From Magnetococcales bacterium (GTDB taxonomy: Bacteria; Pseudomonadota; Magnetococcia; Magnetococcales; JADFYX01): 64,000 nucleotides of DNA. Both the position numbers and the translations under genes were made by a program. The stretch is from the NCBI GenBank assembly GCA_002753565.1, contig PEAM01000019.1, forward strand, positions 1 through 64,000. The letters run 5' to 3'. Each line of letters begins with the position of its first letter. Position 1 is the first letter of the stretch. The notes beneath the pieces are model-generated. The model did no database searches. It was not told the DNA's origin and saw only the letters and a program-made list of their open reading frames with translations. Shown here in pieces: positions 9,376 through 18,173 of the stretch.

Positions 9376-10451
9376 GCGGCTCTGCGGTTTTTATCTTGGC
9401 CGAGGCAGGGGTCAACCATAACGGTGATCTGGACCTGGCCCGCCGTTTGATCGATAAAGCGGTGGAGGCGGGAGTGGATGCGGTTAAGTTTCAGAGCTTT
9501 AACCCCCAGCAACTGGTGGCCCACCATGCCCCCAAGGCCAACTATCAAAAGGGCAGCGGTGGGGCAGGGGAGAGTCAGAGGCGGATGCTGGAAAAATTGG
9601 CTCTCTCCGAGGCCGACCACCACCATCTGCTCGATCACTGTCGGCAGCAGGGTATCACCTTTCTCTCTACCCCGTTTGACGAGATCTCCCTGAATTTTTT
9701 GGTCAAACAGTTGGGGCTGACCACCCTTAAACTCTCCTCGGGGGCGGTGACCCATGGGCCGTTGCTGTTGGCGGCGGCTCAGAGCGGGGCCAAGATTATT
9801 CTCTCTACCGGACTCTGCAATCTGGGTGAGGTAGAGCAGGCTTTGATGGTGTTGGCGTATGGCCTGACCCCGCCCAACAATCCTCCCGGAACCGCAGCTT
9901 TTGAACAGGCCTACTGTCGCCCCGATGGGCGAGAGGCTCTATTGGAAAAGGTTACTCTTCTTCACTGCACGACCCAATATCCAACCCCGGTCGAAGCGGT
10001 GAATTTGCGGGCTATGGATACGCTGCACAACGCTTTTGGTCTGCCGGTAGGCTATTCCGACCATACCGCCGGAATCTCCATACCTCTGGCGGCGGTGGCC
10101 CGTGGTGCCAGCGTCATCGAAAAACATTTTACCCTCGACACCACCCTGCCGGGGCCAGACCATAAAGCCTCGCTGGAGCCAGAACAGCTGAAAGCCATGG
10201 TGGGGGGGATTCGAGAGGTGGAGGCTGCTTTGGGGGATGGATTCAAGCGGCTGATGGCCAGTGAGCGGGAGAACCGATCGGTGGTTCGTACCAGCCTCAC
10301 CGCCTTGCAGGATATTGCTCAGGGGGAGCTGTTTACTTCGGATAATCTGGGGGTTAAACGGCCCGGTACCGGGATTGCTCCTCGCCACTATTGGTCGTGG
10401 TTGGGCAGACGGTCTAGCCGTGCTTTTGTGCAGGATGAAGCCATTGAATAG
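9372..10451 (+). CDS. legI: N,N'-diacetyllegionaminate synthase (NeuB family)
   Basis: The 359-residue protein begins with the NeuB barrel signature (I-A-E-A-G-V-N-H-N-G-D) and V-D-A-V-K-F-Q. Later it has G-Y-S-D-H-T-A-G and V-I-E-K-H-F-T. It ends in an antifreeze-like SAF domain with the conserved K-R-P-G-T-G-I. It condenses the 2,4-diacetamido mannose-type sugar with phosphoenolpyruvate to the nine-carbon acid. It starts at ATG 9372 with GGAG seven bases upstream, overlapping legG by 4 bp, and ends 17 bp inside the acetyltransferase gene. A second NeuB-family gene lies at 61781. The LegI rather than NeuB/PseI call rests on operon content. Confidence 0.88.
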   Translation: MSGSAVFILAEAGVNHNGDLDLARRLIDKAVEAGVDAVKFQSFNPQQLVAHHAPKANYQKGSGGAGESQRRMLEKLALSEADHHHLLDHCRQQGITFLSTPFDEISLNFLVKQLGLTTLKLSSGAVTHGPLLLAAAQSGAKIILSTGLCNLGEVEQALMVLAYGLTPPNNPPGTAAFEQAYCRPDGREALLEKVTLLHCTTQYPTPVEAVNLRAMDTLHNAFGLPVGYSDHTAGISIPLAAVARGASVIEKHFTLDTTLPGPDHKASLEPEQLKAMVGGIREVEAALGDGFKRLMASERENRSVVRTSLTALQDIAQGELFTSDNLGVKRPGTGIAPRHYWSWLGRRSSRAFVQDEAIE

Positions 10452-11103
10452 GGACGGCAACTATCTGCTTCTGGGTGGCGGTGGGCAGGCACGGGTGCTG
10501 CTGGACACCCTGAAGGCAGCCAACCAGCTTCACCGGGTGGTTGGGCTTCTTGATCCTCAGGCCAAAAATCTGGATTCAGCCGGCTATCTGGTCCCTGTTT
10601 TGGGGGATGAAGAGGGGTTGGTGAGCCGGTTTCCGGCTGAGACAACCACGCTGATTAATGGCTTGGGGTCGATAGGTCGGGGGGGGGGACGGCGGACTCT
10701 ATACGAAAACTATCAGCGAGAGGGCTATGGCTTTGCCACCATCCTCCACCCCAGGGCAGTAATAGGGGGGGAGGTCCGCTTGGGGGAGGGGTGTCAGGTC
10801 ATGGCTGGGGCCATCCTTCAGACCGGTTGCCAACTGGGTGAAAACAGCCTGATCAATACTGGCGCCATGGTTGATCATGATGGCCGGATTGGACCCCATG
10901 TCCATATTGCACCGGGTGCGGTTCTCTCGGGTGGGGTGACCGTGGGGGCGGGGAGCCACATCGGTTGTGGTGCGACGGTGATCCAGGGGATCACCATCGG
11001 AGCAGGGGTGACGGTGGGGGCGGGGGCAGTGGTGGTGGATGATCTGCCGGCGGGGGTCACGGCGGTGGGGGTGCCAGCGGCAGTAATTACCGTAAAAAGC
11101 TGA
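10435..11103 (+). CDS. Sugar O/N-acetyltransferase, PglD/LegH-like
   Basis: The 222-residue protein has a short Rossmann-like N-terminus (L-L-L-G-G-G-G-Q-A-R-V) followed from about residue 95 by left-handed beta-helix hexapeptide repeats, many starting with V/I-G-x-G. This is the PglD/NeuD layout. In the legionaminate route such an enzyme acetylates the C4 amino group using acetyl-CoA, and LegH is the likely role. ATG 10435 overlaps the synthase by 17 bp; the frame is open further upstream, but only this start leaves a normal N-terminal sheet. It is the last gene before a 147-bp gap, so it probably ends the first transcription unit. Confidence 0.82.
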   Translation: MKPLNRDGNYLLLGGGGQARVLLDTLKAANQLHRVVGLLDPQAKNLDSAGYLVPVLGDEEGLVSRFPAETTTLINGLGSIGRGGGRRTLYENYQREGYGFATILHPRAVIGGEVRLGEGCQVMAGAILQTGCQLGENSLINTGAMVDHDGRIGPHVHIAPGAVLSGGVTVGAGSHIGCGATVIQGITIGAGVTVGAGAVVVDDLPAGVTAVGVPAAVITVKS

Positions 11104-11124
11104 GGAGTCTGGCTCTCCTTTTTG
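11102..11124 (+). terminator. Weak intrinsic terminator after the acetyltransferase gene
   Basis: The short inverted repeat AGGAG-tctggct-CTCCT at 11103-11119 runs directly into a T-rich tract. The stem is only 5-6 bp and overlaps the stop codon, so read-through is likely. Confidence 0.35.
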
Positions 11125-11250
11125 TTTTTAAATGATTAAAACAGGTTGAACCGTATAGGGTTAGGTGATCTGGTGTTGTGTGGCATCAACTTTGCAATCC
11201 ACTAAGGTTGAATGGCTTTTAACTGGTAACCTTCAACCTGGAGCAAGCTT

Positions 11251-12309
11251 GTGACCTCGGTAGAAAATTGGCGATTGGTGGTGATGCAACCGACGGCAAC
11301 CATAATGGATGCCATGGCGGTCATAGACCAGGGTGCGCTCAGGGTGGCCTTGGTTGTCGATGAGAGCTATCGACTGTTGGGGGTGATTACCGATGGTGAT
11401 ATTCGCCGAGCCTTGATCAACCGTATCGAGCTGACCGAATCGGTCGCCAAGGTGATGTGCAACCGCCCCTTTGTTGCCCATTTGGCCGACTCTCAAGAGA
11501 AAATCTTCTCTTTAATGAACGCCAAAACCATCGAACACATCCCCATTGTCAATGATGGGGGTATTTTGGTTGGCCTTAAAACCCTGCGAGAGTTGGCCCG
11601 ACCCGCAACCCGGGATAATTGGGTGGTTTTGATGGCAGGGGGGTTGGGTTCCCGTTTGGGGCCCTTGACCAAGGAGTGTCCCAAACCCCTTTTGAAGGTG
11701 GGTTCCAAACCTATTTTAGAGCTGATTTTAGAGAGCTATATCGCCCACGGCTATCACCGTTTTTATCTTTCGGTCAACTATAAAAAAGAGATGATCCAAG
11801 ACCATTTTGGGGATGGCTCCGACTGGGGGGTGACCATCCGCTATCTGGAGGAGGAGGGGAGGCTTGGTACGGCAGGCTCCCTGGCGCTGCTGCCGGAGAC
11901 CCCGACGGAACCCTTCTTTGTGATGAACGGCGATCTGCTAACCCGCATCAACTTCAACGATATTCTACAGTTTCACCAGGAACACCAAGCCAAAGCAACC
12001 CTCTGTGTGCGCAAGATGGAGCAGACCATCCCTTATGGGGTGGTCCAGACCGACCGTCACCAGCTTCTCGCCATCGAAGAGAAGCCGGTCCACTCCTATT
12101 TTGTCAATGCCGGTATCTATCTGCTCGATCCTGTCGTGCTTAACCTTCTCTCCGGAGCCAACAGCTGTGACATGCCGGACCTGTTCCGTCTGGTGATCGA
12201 GCAGGGTCACGAAACAGCGGCCTTTCCCTTTTTGGACTACTGGCTGGATATTGGTCAGCGGGGAGATTTTCATCAGGCTTGTCAGGACTATACGGAGATT
12301 TTTCAATGA
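11251..12309 (+). CDS. ptmE: CBS-domain nucleotidyltransferase, PtmE type
   Basis: This is a 352-residue protein with two modules. Residues about 5-122 form a CBS pair (V-I-T-D-G-D-I-R-R-A in the first). Residues about 127-350 form a sugar-1-phosphate nucleotidyltransferase with L-M-A-G-G-L-G-S-R-L-G and the downstream K-P-L-L-K-V. PtmE of Campylobacter jejuni makes the GDP-sugar that feeds the GDP-dependent legionaminate route, and this fusion is its usual form. The start is GTG 11251 with GGAG at 11240-11243. It overlaps the CMP-transferase gene by ATGA. CBS domains may sense adenylates, suggesting allosteric control of flux. GTP use is inferred, not visible. Confidence 0.85.
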   Translation: MTSVENWRLVVMQPTATIMDAMAVIDQGALRVALVVDESYRLLGVITDGDIRRALINRIELTESVAKVMCNRPFVAHLADSQEKIFSLMNAKTIEHIPIVNDGGILVGLKTLRELARPATRDNWVVLMAGGLGSRLGPLTKECPKPLLKVGSKPILELILESYIAHGYHRFYLSVNYKKEMIQDHFGDGSDWGVTIRYLEEEGRLGTAGSLALLPETPTEPFFVMNGDLLTRINFNDILQFHQEHQAKATLCVRKMEQTIPYGVVQTDRHQLLAIEEKPVHSYFVNAGIYLLDPVVLNLLSGANSCDMPDLFRLVIEQGHETAAFPFLDYWLDIGQRGDFHQACQDYTEIFQ

Positions 12310-13100
12310 TTGGCGAGGCCTCTGTACTGGCTGTCATTCCAGCCCGAGGGGGTTCCAAGGGTTTGCCGAGAAAGAATATTCTCGATCTGGCCGGCAAACC
12401 GCTGATTGCCTGGACCATTGAGGCGGCCAAGAGTTCGACCCTCATCGATCGCCTGATTCTCTCATCGGATGATGAGGATATCATCCAGATTGCCAAACAG
12501 TGGGGGTGCGAGGTCCCTTTTGTACGCCCGCCCTCCCTGGCGGGAGATCAATCCACCTCGGTGGATGTGGCCATTCATGCCTTGGATTCGGTTCAACAGC
12601 CCTACGACTATATCGTCTGGCTGCAGCCGACCACCCCTCTGCGTTTGGGGGAGGATATCGATGCCGCCATTCAAATTTGTGTCGAAAAAGGGGCCCCTTC
12701 CGCTGTCTCTGTGGTGGATGCGGGCAAAAGCCCCTATTGGATGTACTCCATCAAGGAGAGTGGCGCCCTGGAGCCTATTATGTCTCAGGATCTCTCCAGC
12801 CGTCAGCGGCAGGAGCTGCCGTGTGCCTATACACTCAACGGCGCAGTCTACGTCACCCAAACAGACTGGCTGCGTCGCCACGGCTGTTTTATGAATGGTG
12901 GAACCTACGCCCATCTGATGCCACCGGAACGTTCGGTGGATATCGATACGGAACTGGATTTTAAAATTGCCGGCATGCTGCTGCTGGAGCGGAAGTTAAA
13001 AGCGCTATCGCCAGCGGTGTCGGTCCCTTCCCAGCCTCCACCACCCGATCCGGTTACCGCCTTTTTTCATCGCTTTACGCCGACAAACCGATCTTCCTGA
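12306..13100 (+). CDS. legF: CMP-nonulosonate cytidylyltransferase, LegF/NeuA family
   Basis: The 264-residue protein opens with the CMP-acid-sugar synthetase motif I-P-A-R-G-G-S-K-G-L-P-R-K-N-I and continues with L-Q-P-T-T-P-L-R and a terminal V-D-I-D-T-E-L-D metal/sugar site. It activates legionaminic acid with CTP to the CMP-sugar, the donor for Maf-type transfer. ATG 12306 overlaps the ptmE stop as ATGA; an in-frame TTG at 12279 was rejected for that reason. It is the last gene of the biosynthetic run and stops 8 bp before the convergent GDP-mannose dehydratase. The family is secure; acceptance of legionaminate is inferred from the operon. Confidence 0.87.
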   Translation: MIGEASVLAVIPARGGSKGLPRKNILDLAGKPLIAWTIEAAKSSTLIDRLILSSDDEDIIQIAKQWGCEVPFVRPPSLAGDQSTSVDVAIHALDSVQQPYDYIVWLQPTTPLRLGEDIDAAIQICVEKGAPSAVSVVDAGKSPYWMYSIKESGALEPIMSQDLSSRQRQELPCAYTLNGAVYVTQTDWLRRHGCFMNGGTYAHLMPPERSVDIDTELDFKIAGMLLLERKLKALSPAVSVPSQPPPPDPVTAFFHRFTPTNRSS

Positions 13101-13107
13101 GGAGAGT

Positions 13108-14097
13108 TCAGGCGATGCTTGGTGGATTGGATAGTCGTTGCAGGTCGTGTTCCACCATCTCCTGAATCAACTCATCCAGGGTGACGGTTGGCTCCCACTC
13201 CAGCTCTCGTCTGGCTTTGCTGTTGTCTCCCAACAGAATATCAATTTCGGCAGGGCGGAAAAACTTCGGGTTGGTGACCACATAATCTTTATAGTTGAGA
13301 TCGAGAAGATCAAAGGCCTTCTGGCAAAAGTCCCGAACCGAATAGGCGGTACCAGAGCTGATGACATAATCTCCTGGCTTATCTTTTTGCAGCATCAACC
13401 ACATGGCCCGTACATAATCTTTTGCATGCCCCCAGTCCCGCTTGGCCTCCAGGTTGCCCAACTCCAACCGGTCTGCCAATCCCAGCTTGATTCGGGCGGC
13501 GTTATAGGTGATTTTTCGGGTGACAAACTCAAAACCCCGCCGGGGGGATTCATGGTTGTAGAGGATGCCGCAACAGCCAAACAGGTTGTAGGCCTCTCGA
13601 TAGTTCTGGGTAAGAAAGTGACCGGCGACTTTGGATATGCCGTAGGCGGAGCGGGGGTGGTAGGGGGTCAGTTCGTTTTGTGGCACCTCACGAACCTTGC
13701 CAAACATTTCGCTGGAGGAGGCAAAATAAAAACGGGCATTGGGTACATGGTCCTTAACGGCTGAGAGAAGATAGTGGACCCCGTTGGTGTTGGATTGCAG
13801 AGTGGAAAATTCGTCGTCAAAACTGTAGGAGACAAAACTCTGAGCGGCGAGATGATAGATTTCGTCCGGCCTGACGGCAGAGATGGCTTTAAAAATGGAG
13901 GGGTAGTTCTCTAAAGAGCCGGGAATTAATTCGATATCGTCCAGAATGGGGAGAATCCGGTTGAGACGGTGGTGGGGATCTTCCATGGCCACCCGGCGGA
14001 CAAAACCGTAGACCTTATAGCCTTTCTCCAGCAGCAGTTCGGCCAGATAGGAGCCGTCTTGACCGGTTATCCCTGTGATAAAGGCTTTTTTCATCAT
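13108..14097 (-). CDS. gmd: GDP-mannose 4,6-dehydratase
   Basis: The 329-residue SDR has the N-terminal G-I-T-G-Q-D-G-S-Y-L-A motif, Y-H-L-A-A-Q-S-F-V and the catalytic S-S-S-E-M-F-G and Y-G-I-S-K signatures. N-H-E-S-P-R-R-G and R-D-W-G-H-A-K-D-Y-V follow. It converts GDP-mannose to GDP-4-keto-6-deoxymannose, the entry to GDP-rhamnose, fucose or perosamine. I chose ATG 14097; GTG 14109 is an alternative. It is shorter than E. coli Gmd (about 370 residues) but keeps all core motifs. No GDP-keto-sugar reductase or aminotransferase is adjacent, so the final sugar is unknown. It may serve LPS, given msbA and gmhA next door. Confidence 0.9.
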   Translation of the reverse strand: MMKKAFITGITGQDGSYLAELLLEKGYKVYGFVRRVAMEDPHHRLNRILPILDDIELIPGSLENYPSIFKAISAVRPDEIYHLAAQSFVSYSFDDEFSTLQSNTNGVHYLLSAVKDHVPNARFYFASSSEMFGKVREVPQNELTPYHPRSAYGISKVAGHFLTQNYREAYNLFGCCGILYNHESPRRGFEFVTRKITYNAARIKLGLADRLELGNLEAKRDWGHAKDYVRAMWLMLQKDKPGDYVISSGTAYSVRDFCQKAFDLLDLNYKDYVVTNPKFFRPAEIDILLGDNSKARRELEWEPTVTLDELIQEMVEHDLQRLSNPPSIA

Positions 14098-14200
14098 GAT
14101 TCCGCTCACTTTTTTTTAGATGTTACCCACCGTGACTATGGATGAAAAAAACCAGAAAGTCAATAGGTTGCCCTCCATCTTCAGGGAGGACTTTCCCCTG

Positions 14201-15946
14201 CTATGGTGTGGTGTCGTTCTCGAACTGGAGGGCGTGAAAACGGGCATACTCTCCGTCGGCCTCAAGGAGGGCCTCATGGGTCCCCTCTTCCACTATTCTG
14301 CCCTCGGACAGCACGATGATGCGATTGGCGTTGCGAATGGTGGAGAGGCGATGGGCGATAACCAGAGTGGTTCGGTTGCTCATCAGCCGTTCCAGCGCTA
14401 CCTGCACCGCCCGCTCACTCTCGTTATCCAAGGCGCTGGTGGCCTCATCCAAGATCAAAATGGGGGCGTTTTTCAAGATGGAGCGGGCAATGGAGATTCT
14501 CTGCCGTTGTCCGCCGGAGAGCTTAACCCCTCGGGAGCCAATCTGGGTATCAAACCCCTCGGGAAAGGCTTCGATGAACGCTAAGGCGTTCGCCCCGTCC
14601 GCCGCCGCCTTGATCTCCTCAAAGGAGCGGTTATTCTCTCCATAGCTGATGTTGTTGCGGATGGTATCGTTGAAGAGGATAATCTCCTGGGTCACCATGG
14701 CAATCTGAGCGCGAAGGCTCCGTAATGAGACCGTGCGAATATCCACACCGTCCACCTCGACAGAGCCGGAGCTGACATCATAAAAACGGGGCAGCAGATG
14801 GACCAGGGTGGTTTTCCCCGATCCGCTCGACCCGACCAGGGCGACGGTCTCTCCGGCGCTGACCTCCAGGTTGATGGTATTTAACACCGGGCTTTCGGAA
14901 GAGTCGTAAGAGAAGGTGACATCTCGAAACGTGATGTTTTTTTGGATGGGAGAGAGGCTCTGTGGCTCGTCAGGGTCACGGATTTCAGGCAGAGAGTCCA
15001 TCATCTCGAAGATACGCCGTGCCGCCGCCATCCCTACCTGCAGAGCGTTGTTCAGACCGGAAAACCGTTTGATGGGGGTGTAGGCCATCAACAGGGCGGT
15101 AACAAAAGAGAAAAACTCTCCGGTGGTGAGCTGTTCAGAGATAACGCTTTTTCCCCCATAATAGACTACGGCACAAATGGCGACACCGGCAACCAGATCC
15201 ATGGAGGGGTTTGTAATCGCCTTGACCTTGGCGGTGCGCATGTTGTTTTTTAACACTTTTTTGGTGATAGCTCGAAACAGGCTGCGCTCCCGCCCCTCCA
15301 TACCAAAGGCTTTGACAATGCGAATACCGGCAAAGCTCTCTTCCAAATGGGAAGTAACCACCTCCATCAGCTCCTGCCGGGTCTTGCTTAAACGGCGAAC
15401 TTTTTTGCCAAAAAAAACAATCAAAAAACCTGACAGAGGCAGGCCAACCAGGGACATTAAAGCCAGGTTCAGGTTTTGATAGAAGAGTACCCCAATCAGG
15501 AAAAGGATGGTAAACCCCTCTCGGAAAAGGTTGGAGATGGTGCTGGAAGCGGTGCTTCGGAGCAGGTTGGTGTCGTAGGTGACCCGGGAGATAAAGCTGC
15601 CCGGTGCTTTGGATGCATAGAGGTTAACATCCAGCTCCAACATGTGGCTGTAGAGTTCGACCTGCAAAATGCGTACGACCCGCTCTCCGACAACCGCCAT
15701 GGCGTAGGATTGGACAAAGTAGGCCACACCCCGAATACCGAAAATAGCCAAAATGATGAAGGGCATATAGTAGAGCATGGATTTATCCTGTTTGATGAAA
15801 ATATCATCCAGGATCGGCTTGACCGAATAGGCGATGGCGCCGTTGGTGGCTGCCAGAAGAATCATGCCGATGAAAGCAAACAGCAGATACCATCGGAAGG
15901 GCCAGACATACCGAAGAAAACGGTGGAATATTTCACGGTTGGTCAA
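14201..15946 (-). CDS. msbA: Lipid A/lipopolysaccharide flippase MsbA-type ABC exporter
   Basis: The 581-residue half-transporter has six predicted membrane helices in residues 1-310 and an ATPase domain in about 335-575. The ATPase domain has Walker A G-S-S-G-S-G-K-T-T, signature L-S-G-G-Q-R-Q-R and Walker B I-L-I-L-D-E-A-T-S-A-L-D. Length and architecture match MsbA, which flips lipid A-core across the inner membrane as a homodimer. The start is TTG 15946 with GAGG ten bases upstream; the next Met would remove the first membrane helix. It lies 5 bp after the GmhA-like gene on the same strand, so both are probably co-transcribed. A general lipid or glycan exporter remains possible. Confidence 0.85.
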   Translation of the reverse strand: MTNREIFHRFLRYVWPFRWYLLFAFIGMILLAATNGAIAYSVKPILDDIFIKQDKSMLYYMPFIILAIFGIRGVAYFVQSYAMAVVGERVVRILQVELYSHMLELDVNLYASKAPGSFISRVTYDTNLLRSTASSTISNLFREGFTILFLIGVLFYQNLNLALMSLVGLPLSGFLIVFFGKKVRRLSKTRQELMEVVTSHLEESFAGIRIVKAFGMEGRERSLFRAITKKVLKNNMRTAKVKAITNPSMDLVAGVAICAVVYYGGKSVISEQLTTGEFFSFVTALLMAYTPIKRFSGLNNALQVGMAAARRIFEMMDSLPEIRDPDEPQSLSPIQKNITFRDVTFSYDSSESPVLNTINLEVSAGETVALVGSSGSGKTTLVHLLPRFYDVSSGSVEVDGVDIRTVSLRSLRAQIAMVTQEIILFNDTIRNNISYGENNRSFEEIKAAADGANALAFIEAFPEGFDTQIGSRGVKLSGGQRQRISIARSILKNAPILILDEATSALDNESERAVQVALERLMSNRTTLVIAHRLSTIRNANRIIVLSEGRIVEEGTHEALLEADGEYARFHALQFENDTTP

Positions 15947-15951
15947 AATAG

Positions 15952-16596
15952 TTAAACCTCTTGGCTATAGTCGGCTTGGGTTTTTTCCTGTTTGAGTTTT
16001 TCTATCAGATAACCGGTCACCACATGATCGATGATCATATGGCCATCTTCTACCGGGCCATACTCCCCTTTGGGGGTTTTGACCAGCAGGGTGTGATCGG
16101 CCAGCCTGGCCAGCTCTCCCCCGTCAAAGCCGGTGAGAGCCAGTAAAACACCTTGACGTTCTTTGGCCAGTTTGGCTGCTTCCAGAATATTGGGGCTGTT
16201 GCCGCTGGCTGAAATGGCTACCAGAAGATCTCCAGGTTGAAAAAGCTGGCGCATCTGTTCAGAAAAAACCTGATGGTAGCCGATGTCGTTACCCAGAGCG
16301 GTAATATAGGAGGTGTTGTCGGACAGGCTGATGGCGCGAAACCCCTCCACTCCGGCTTTACGTCCGACGGTAGCCAGATCTTGAGCAAAATGGGAGGCGG
16401 TGGCGGCACTGCCACCATTGCCGACAAAAAAAATGGTTTTCCCCGCCTCTCTTGCCGATAAAAAAGCCTGAACCAGGCTATCCAGAGCCAAGCTGTCCAT
16501 CTGTTGGAGTTGCCGGTGCAGATAGTCGATATAGTGTGTGAAATAGCTGCTGGCATTGAGGCCGGAATGGTATAGCCTGGTCAGTTTATCCGCCAT
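15952..16596 (-). CDS. gmhA: SIS-domain phosphoheptose isomerase (GmhA-like)
   Basis: The 214-residue protein is a single SIS domain with V-G-N-G-G-S-A-A-T-A-S-H-F at about 58-70 and I-S-A-S-G-N-S-P-N-I at about 128-137, plus the late E-D-G-H-M-I-I-D-H segment typical of GmhA and DiaA. GmhA converts sedoheptulose 7-phosphate to D-glycero-D-manno-heptose 7-phosphate for LPS core heptose. The next gene, msbA, begins 5 bp downstream, supporting an LPS role. GmhA is usually about 190-200 residues, so this copy has a slightly longer N-terminus. DiaA-like or other SIS functions cannot be excluded. Confidence 0.82.
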   Translation of the reverse strand: MADKLTRLYHSGLNASSYFTHYIDYLHRQLQQMDSLALDSLVQAFLSAREAGKTIFFVGNGGSAATASHFAQDLATVGRKAGVEGFRAISLSDNTSYITALGNDIGYHQVFSEQMRQLFQPGDLLVAISASGNSPNILEAAKLAKERQGVLLALTGFDGGELARLADHTLLVKTPKGEYGPVEDGHMIIDHVVTGYLIEKLKQEKTQADYSQEV

Positions 16597-16621
16597 GGTT
16601 TTACACTGCCTTCCCTGGTTG

Positions 16622-16864
16622 TTAAGCTGTCAGTAGTTGTGAAAAACCGGGCTTGGGAAATTTCCGGTTGAGCATGCCGACAATCTTGTTGACCAAGGCG
16701 TGAATCATGTTCAACTCAGTCTCTTGCAGGCGGTGGAGCATGTCCATCTTTTCCAGCAGAGCCAGCTCCGAGTCGTTGAGCAGTTGAAAGACCTGGGTAT
16801 ACTCCAACTCGGTATGACCCATTTTCTGGATTTTATTCATAAGGTTGTTGATTTCTTTGATCAT
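16622..16864 (-). CDS. Small helical protein of unknown function
   Basis: The 80-residue frame predicts almost wholly alpha-helical, with heptad-like Leu/Ile/Met spacing and few Gly or Pro until the tail. It lies 25 bp upstream of gmhA on the same strand, so it could be the first gene of a three-gene unit with gmhA and msbA. The ribosome-binding site is weak. I recognise no family. The size and composition resemble small flagellar or secretion chaperones, but no specific motif supports that. Confidence 0.45.
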   Translation of the reverse strand: MIKEINNLMNKIQKMGHTELEYTQVFQLLNDSELALLEKMDMLHRLQETELNMIHALVNKIVGMLNRKFPKPGFSQLLTA

Positions 16865-17392
16865 TTCTATTCAAGTTGGCTGGATGGATCTCCCCTTGTG
16901 CAGGAGAGGTTTCCACACCGCCAACCCCCTTTGCCTGTTGAGTTGAAATAGGATTCTGAACGATTAAACCGACACAGTTGGTTCTCCATAGGGTGAAAGA
17001 CTGCATGTTGCGTGCCGCAAATCATTTGCAGCGGATCAAAAGAAAAAAATATTTTTATTTTAAAGGTTTAATGAAACCTCATGGAGCTTTTGTTCTCTTT
17101 ATGTCAGGCAAAAATTGCCACTCTTGGATCGGGGCAACCATTCAGCCTGTCATTTTTTTCTTTTTTTGGGGATAGGAAAAAAATGGTTTAACGCCATCTC
17201 TGCCCCAAAAAAGGCAAAAGTGGAGATGTATTTTTAAATCACTGTTTTTCAAGGTGAGATTTCTGTATGATTCGCCTTTTGTTTGCCCAGGTACCCTAGA
17301 GGCGGATCGTGTGAATGATTGGCGAGCGGATACGGTTTTTTATAGATAGCCGGTCTGTTCGGCCCTTCCCCAACCCAAAGAGGAGAGTACGG
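16865..17392. other. Intergenic region between two divergent units
   Basis: No convincing gene occurs in these 528 bases, which are AT-rich towards the middle. A nested inverted repeat at 17161-17212 (T6-GGGG against CCCC-A6, with ATGG/CCAT inside) could act as a terminator-like structure on either strand. The region should hold promoters for the small helical gene (minus) and the FKBP gene (plus), but I cannot place them with confidence. Confidence 0.5.
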
Positions 17393-18100
17393 ATGAAGAG
17401 TAGATGTTTATTGGCGGGCTTGACCCTGTTTGTTTCTGCTGCAGTTGTTTCCCAGCAGGCTATCGCAGAACCGTTCAATGGTAAGTTGGTAACAGACGAT
17501 CAAAAATATAGTTACTACATGGGTCTGGAGTTTGGGTCAGCATTGCGGGGGGCCACCTTTAAGGTTGACCATTCGGTGATTGACCGGGCCATTAAAGATG
17601 TGTTGGCTGGGGGGGATCTGCTTCTTTCGCGAGATGAGGCCATCGAAGTACGGGCCAAGTTGGCTAAACAGCTTCAGGAGCAGCGCATCGCCAAGGTCAA
17701 GGCCGATTCCGACAAAAACCAGAAAGAGGGGGAGGCCTTTCTGAAAAAAAATCTCAAGGAAAAAGGGGTGAAAGCTACCTCGAGCGGACTGCAGTATAAA
17801 ATCTTGAAAAAAGGTAAAGGGGCCAGACCCAGCGCCATGGACCAGGTCACGGTTCACTATACGGGGACCCGTCTGGACGGAACTGTTTTTGACAGCTCCT
17901 ACAAGCGGGATAAACCCATGACCATCCCTTTGAGTGGCGTGATTCCCGGCTGGACAGAAGGGGTGCAGTTGATGAATGTTGGCTCTAAATACCAATTTTT
18001 CATCCCCCCCAAGTTAGCCTATGGCAAAAAGGGTGCGGGTGGTTTGATCGGGCCGGAAAGCACGCTGATCTTTGAGGTGGAGTTGCTGGAGATCAAATAG
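17393..18100 (+). CDS. Exported FKBP-type peptidyl-prolyl isomerase
   Basis: The 235-residue protein starts at ATG 17393 with AGGAG seven bases upstream. Residues 1-26 form a signal peptide (K-S-R, a hydrophobic run, then A-I-A before E-P-F). Residues about 35-115 are the helical FKBP_N dimerisation domain, with a Lys/Glu-rich linker. Residues about 125-235 are the FKBP catalytic domain with V-T-V-H-Y-T-G, G-T-V-F-D-S-S and I-P-G-W-T-E-G-V-Q. This is the FkpA/Mip/FklB layout. It should fold periplasmic or outer-membrane proteins by proline isomerisation. It is single-gene, followed by a strong terminator. Confidence 0.9.
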   Translation: MKSRCLLAGLTLFVSAAVVSQQAIAEPFNGKLVTDDQKYSYYMGLEFGSALRGATFKVDHSVIDRAIKDVLAGGDLLLSRDEAIEVRAKLAKQLQEQRIAKVKADSDKNQKEGEAFLKKNLKEKGVKATSSGLQYKILKKGKGARPSAMDQVTVHYTGTRLDGTVFDSSYKRDKPMTIPLSGVIPGWTEGVQLMNVGSKYQFFIPPKLAYGKKGAGGLIGPESTLIFEVELLEIK

Positions 18101-18133
18101 CAGACCTCTGACATTTGCAAAAAAAACAGCGAT

Positions 18134-18173
18134 AGCCGTTCAGATTGAAGAGAGATCTGAACGGCTTTTTTTT
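18134..18173 (+). terminator. Rho-independent terminator of the FKBP gene
   Basis: A perfect 12-bp inverted repeat, AGCCGTTCAGAT with ATCTGAACGGCT, around a 9-nt loop is followed by seven T residues. It sits 33 bp past the stop codon. Confidence 0.95.

Noticed and set aside
5747-13100. Pseudaminic acid pathway for the first gene set
   Set aside because: The third enzyme has NeuC/LegG signatures (GDRFE, H-I-H-G-G-E), not PseG, and a PtmE-like gene is present.
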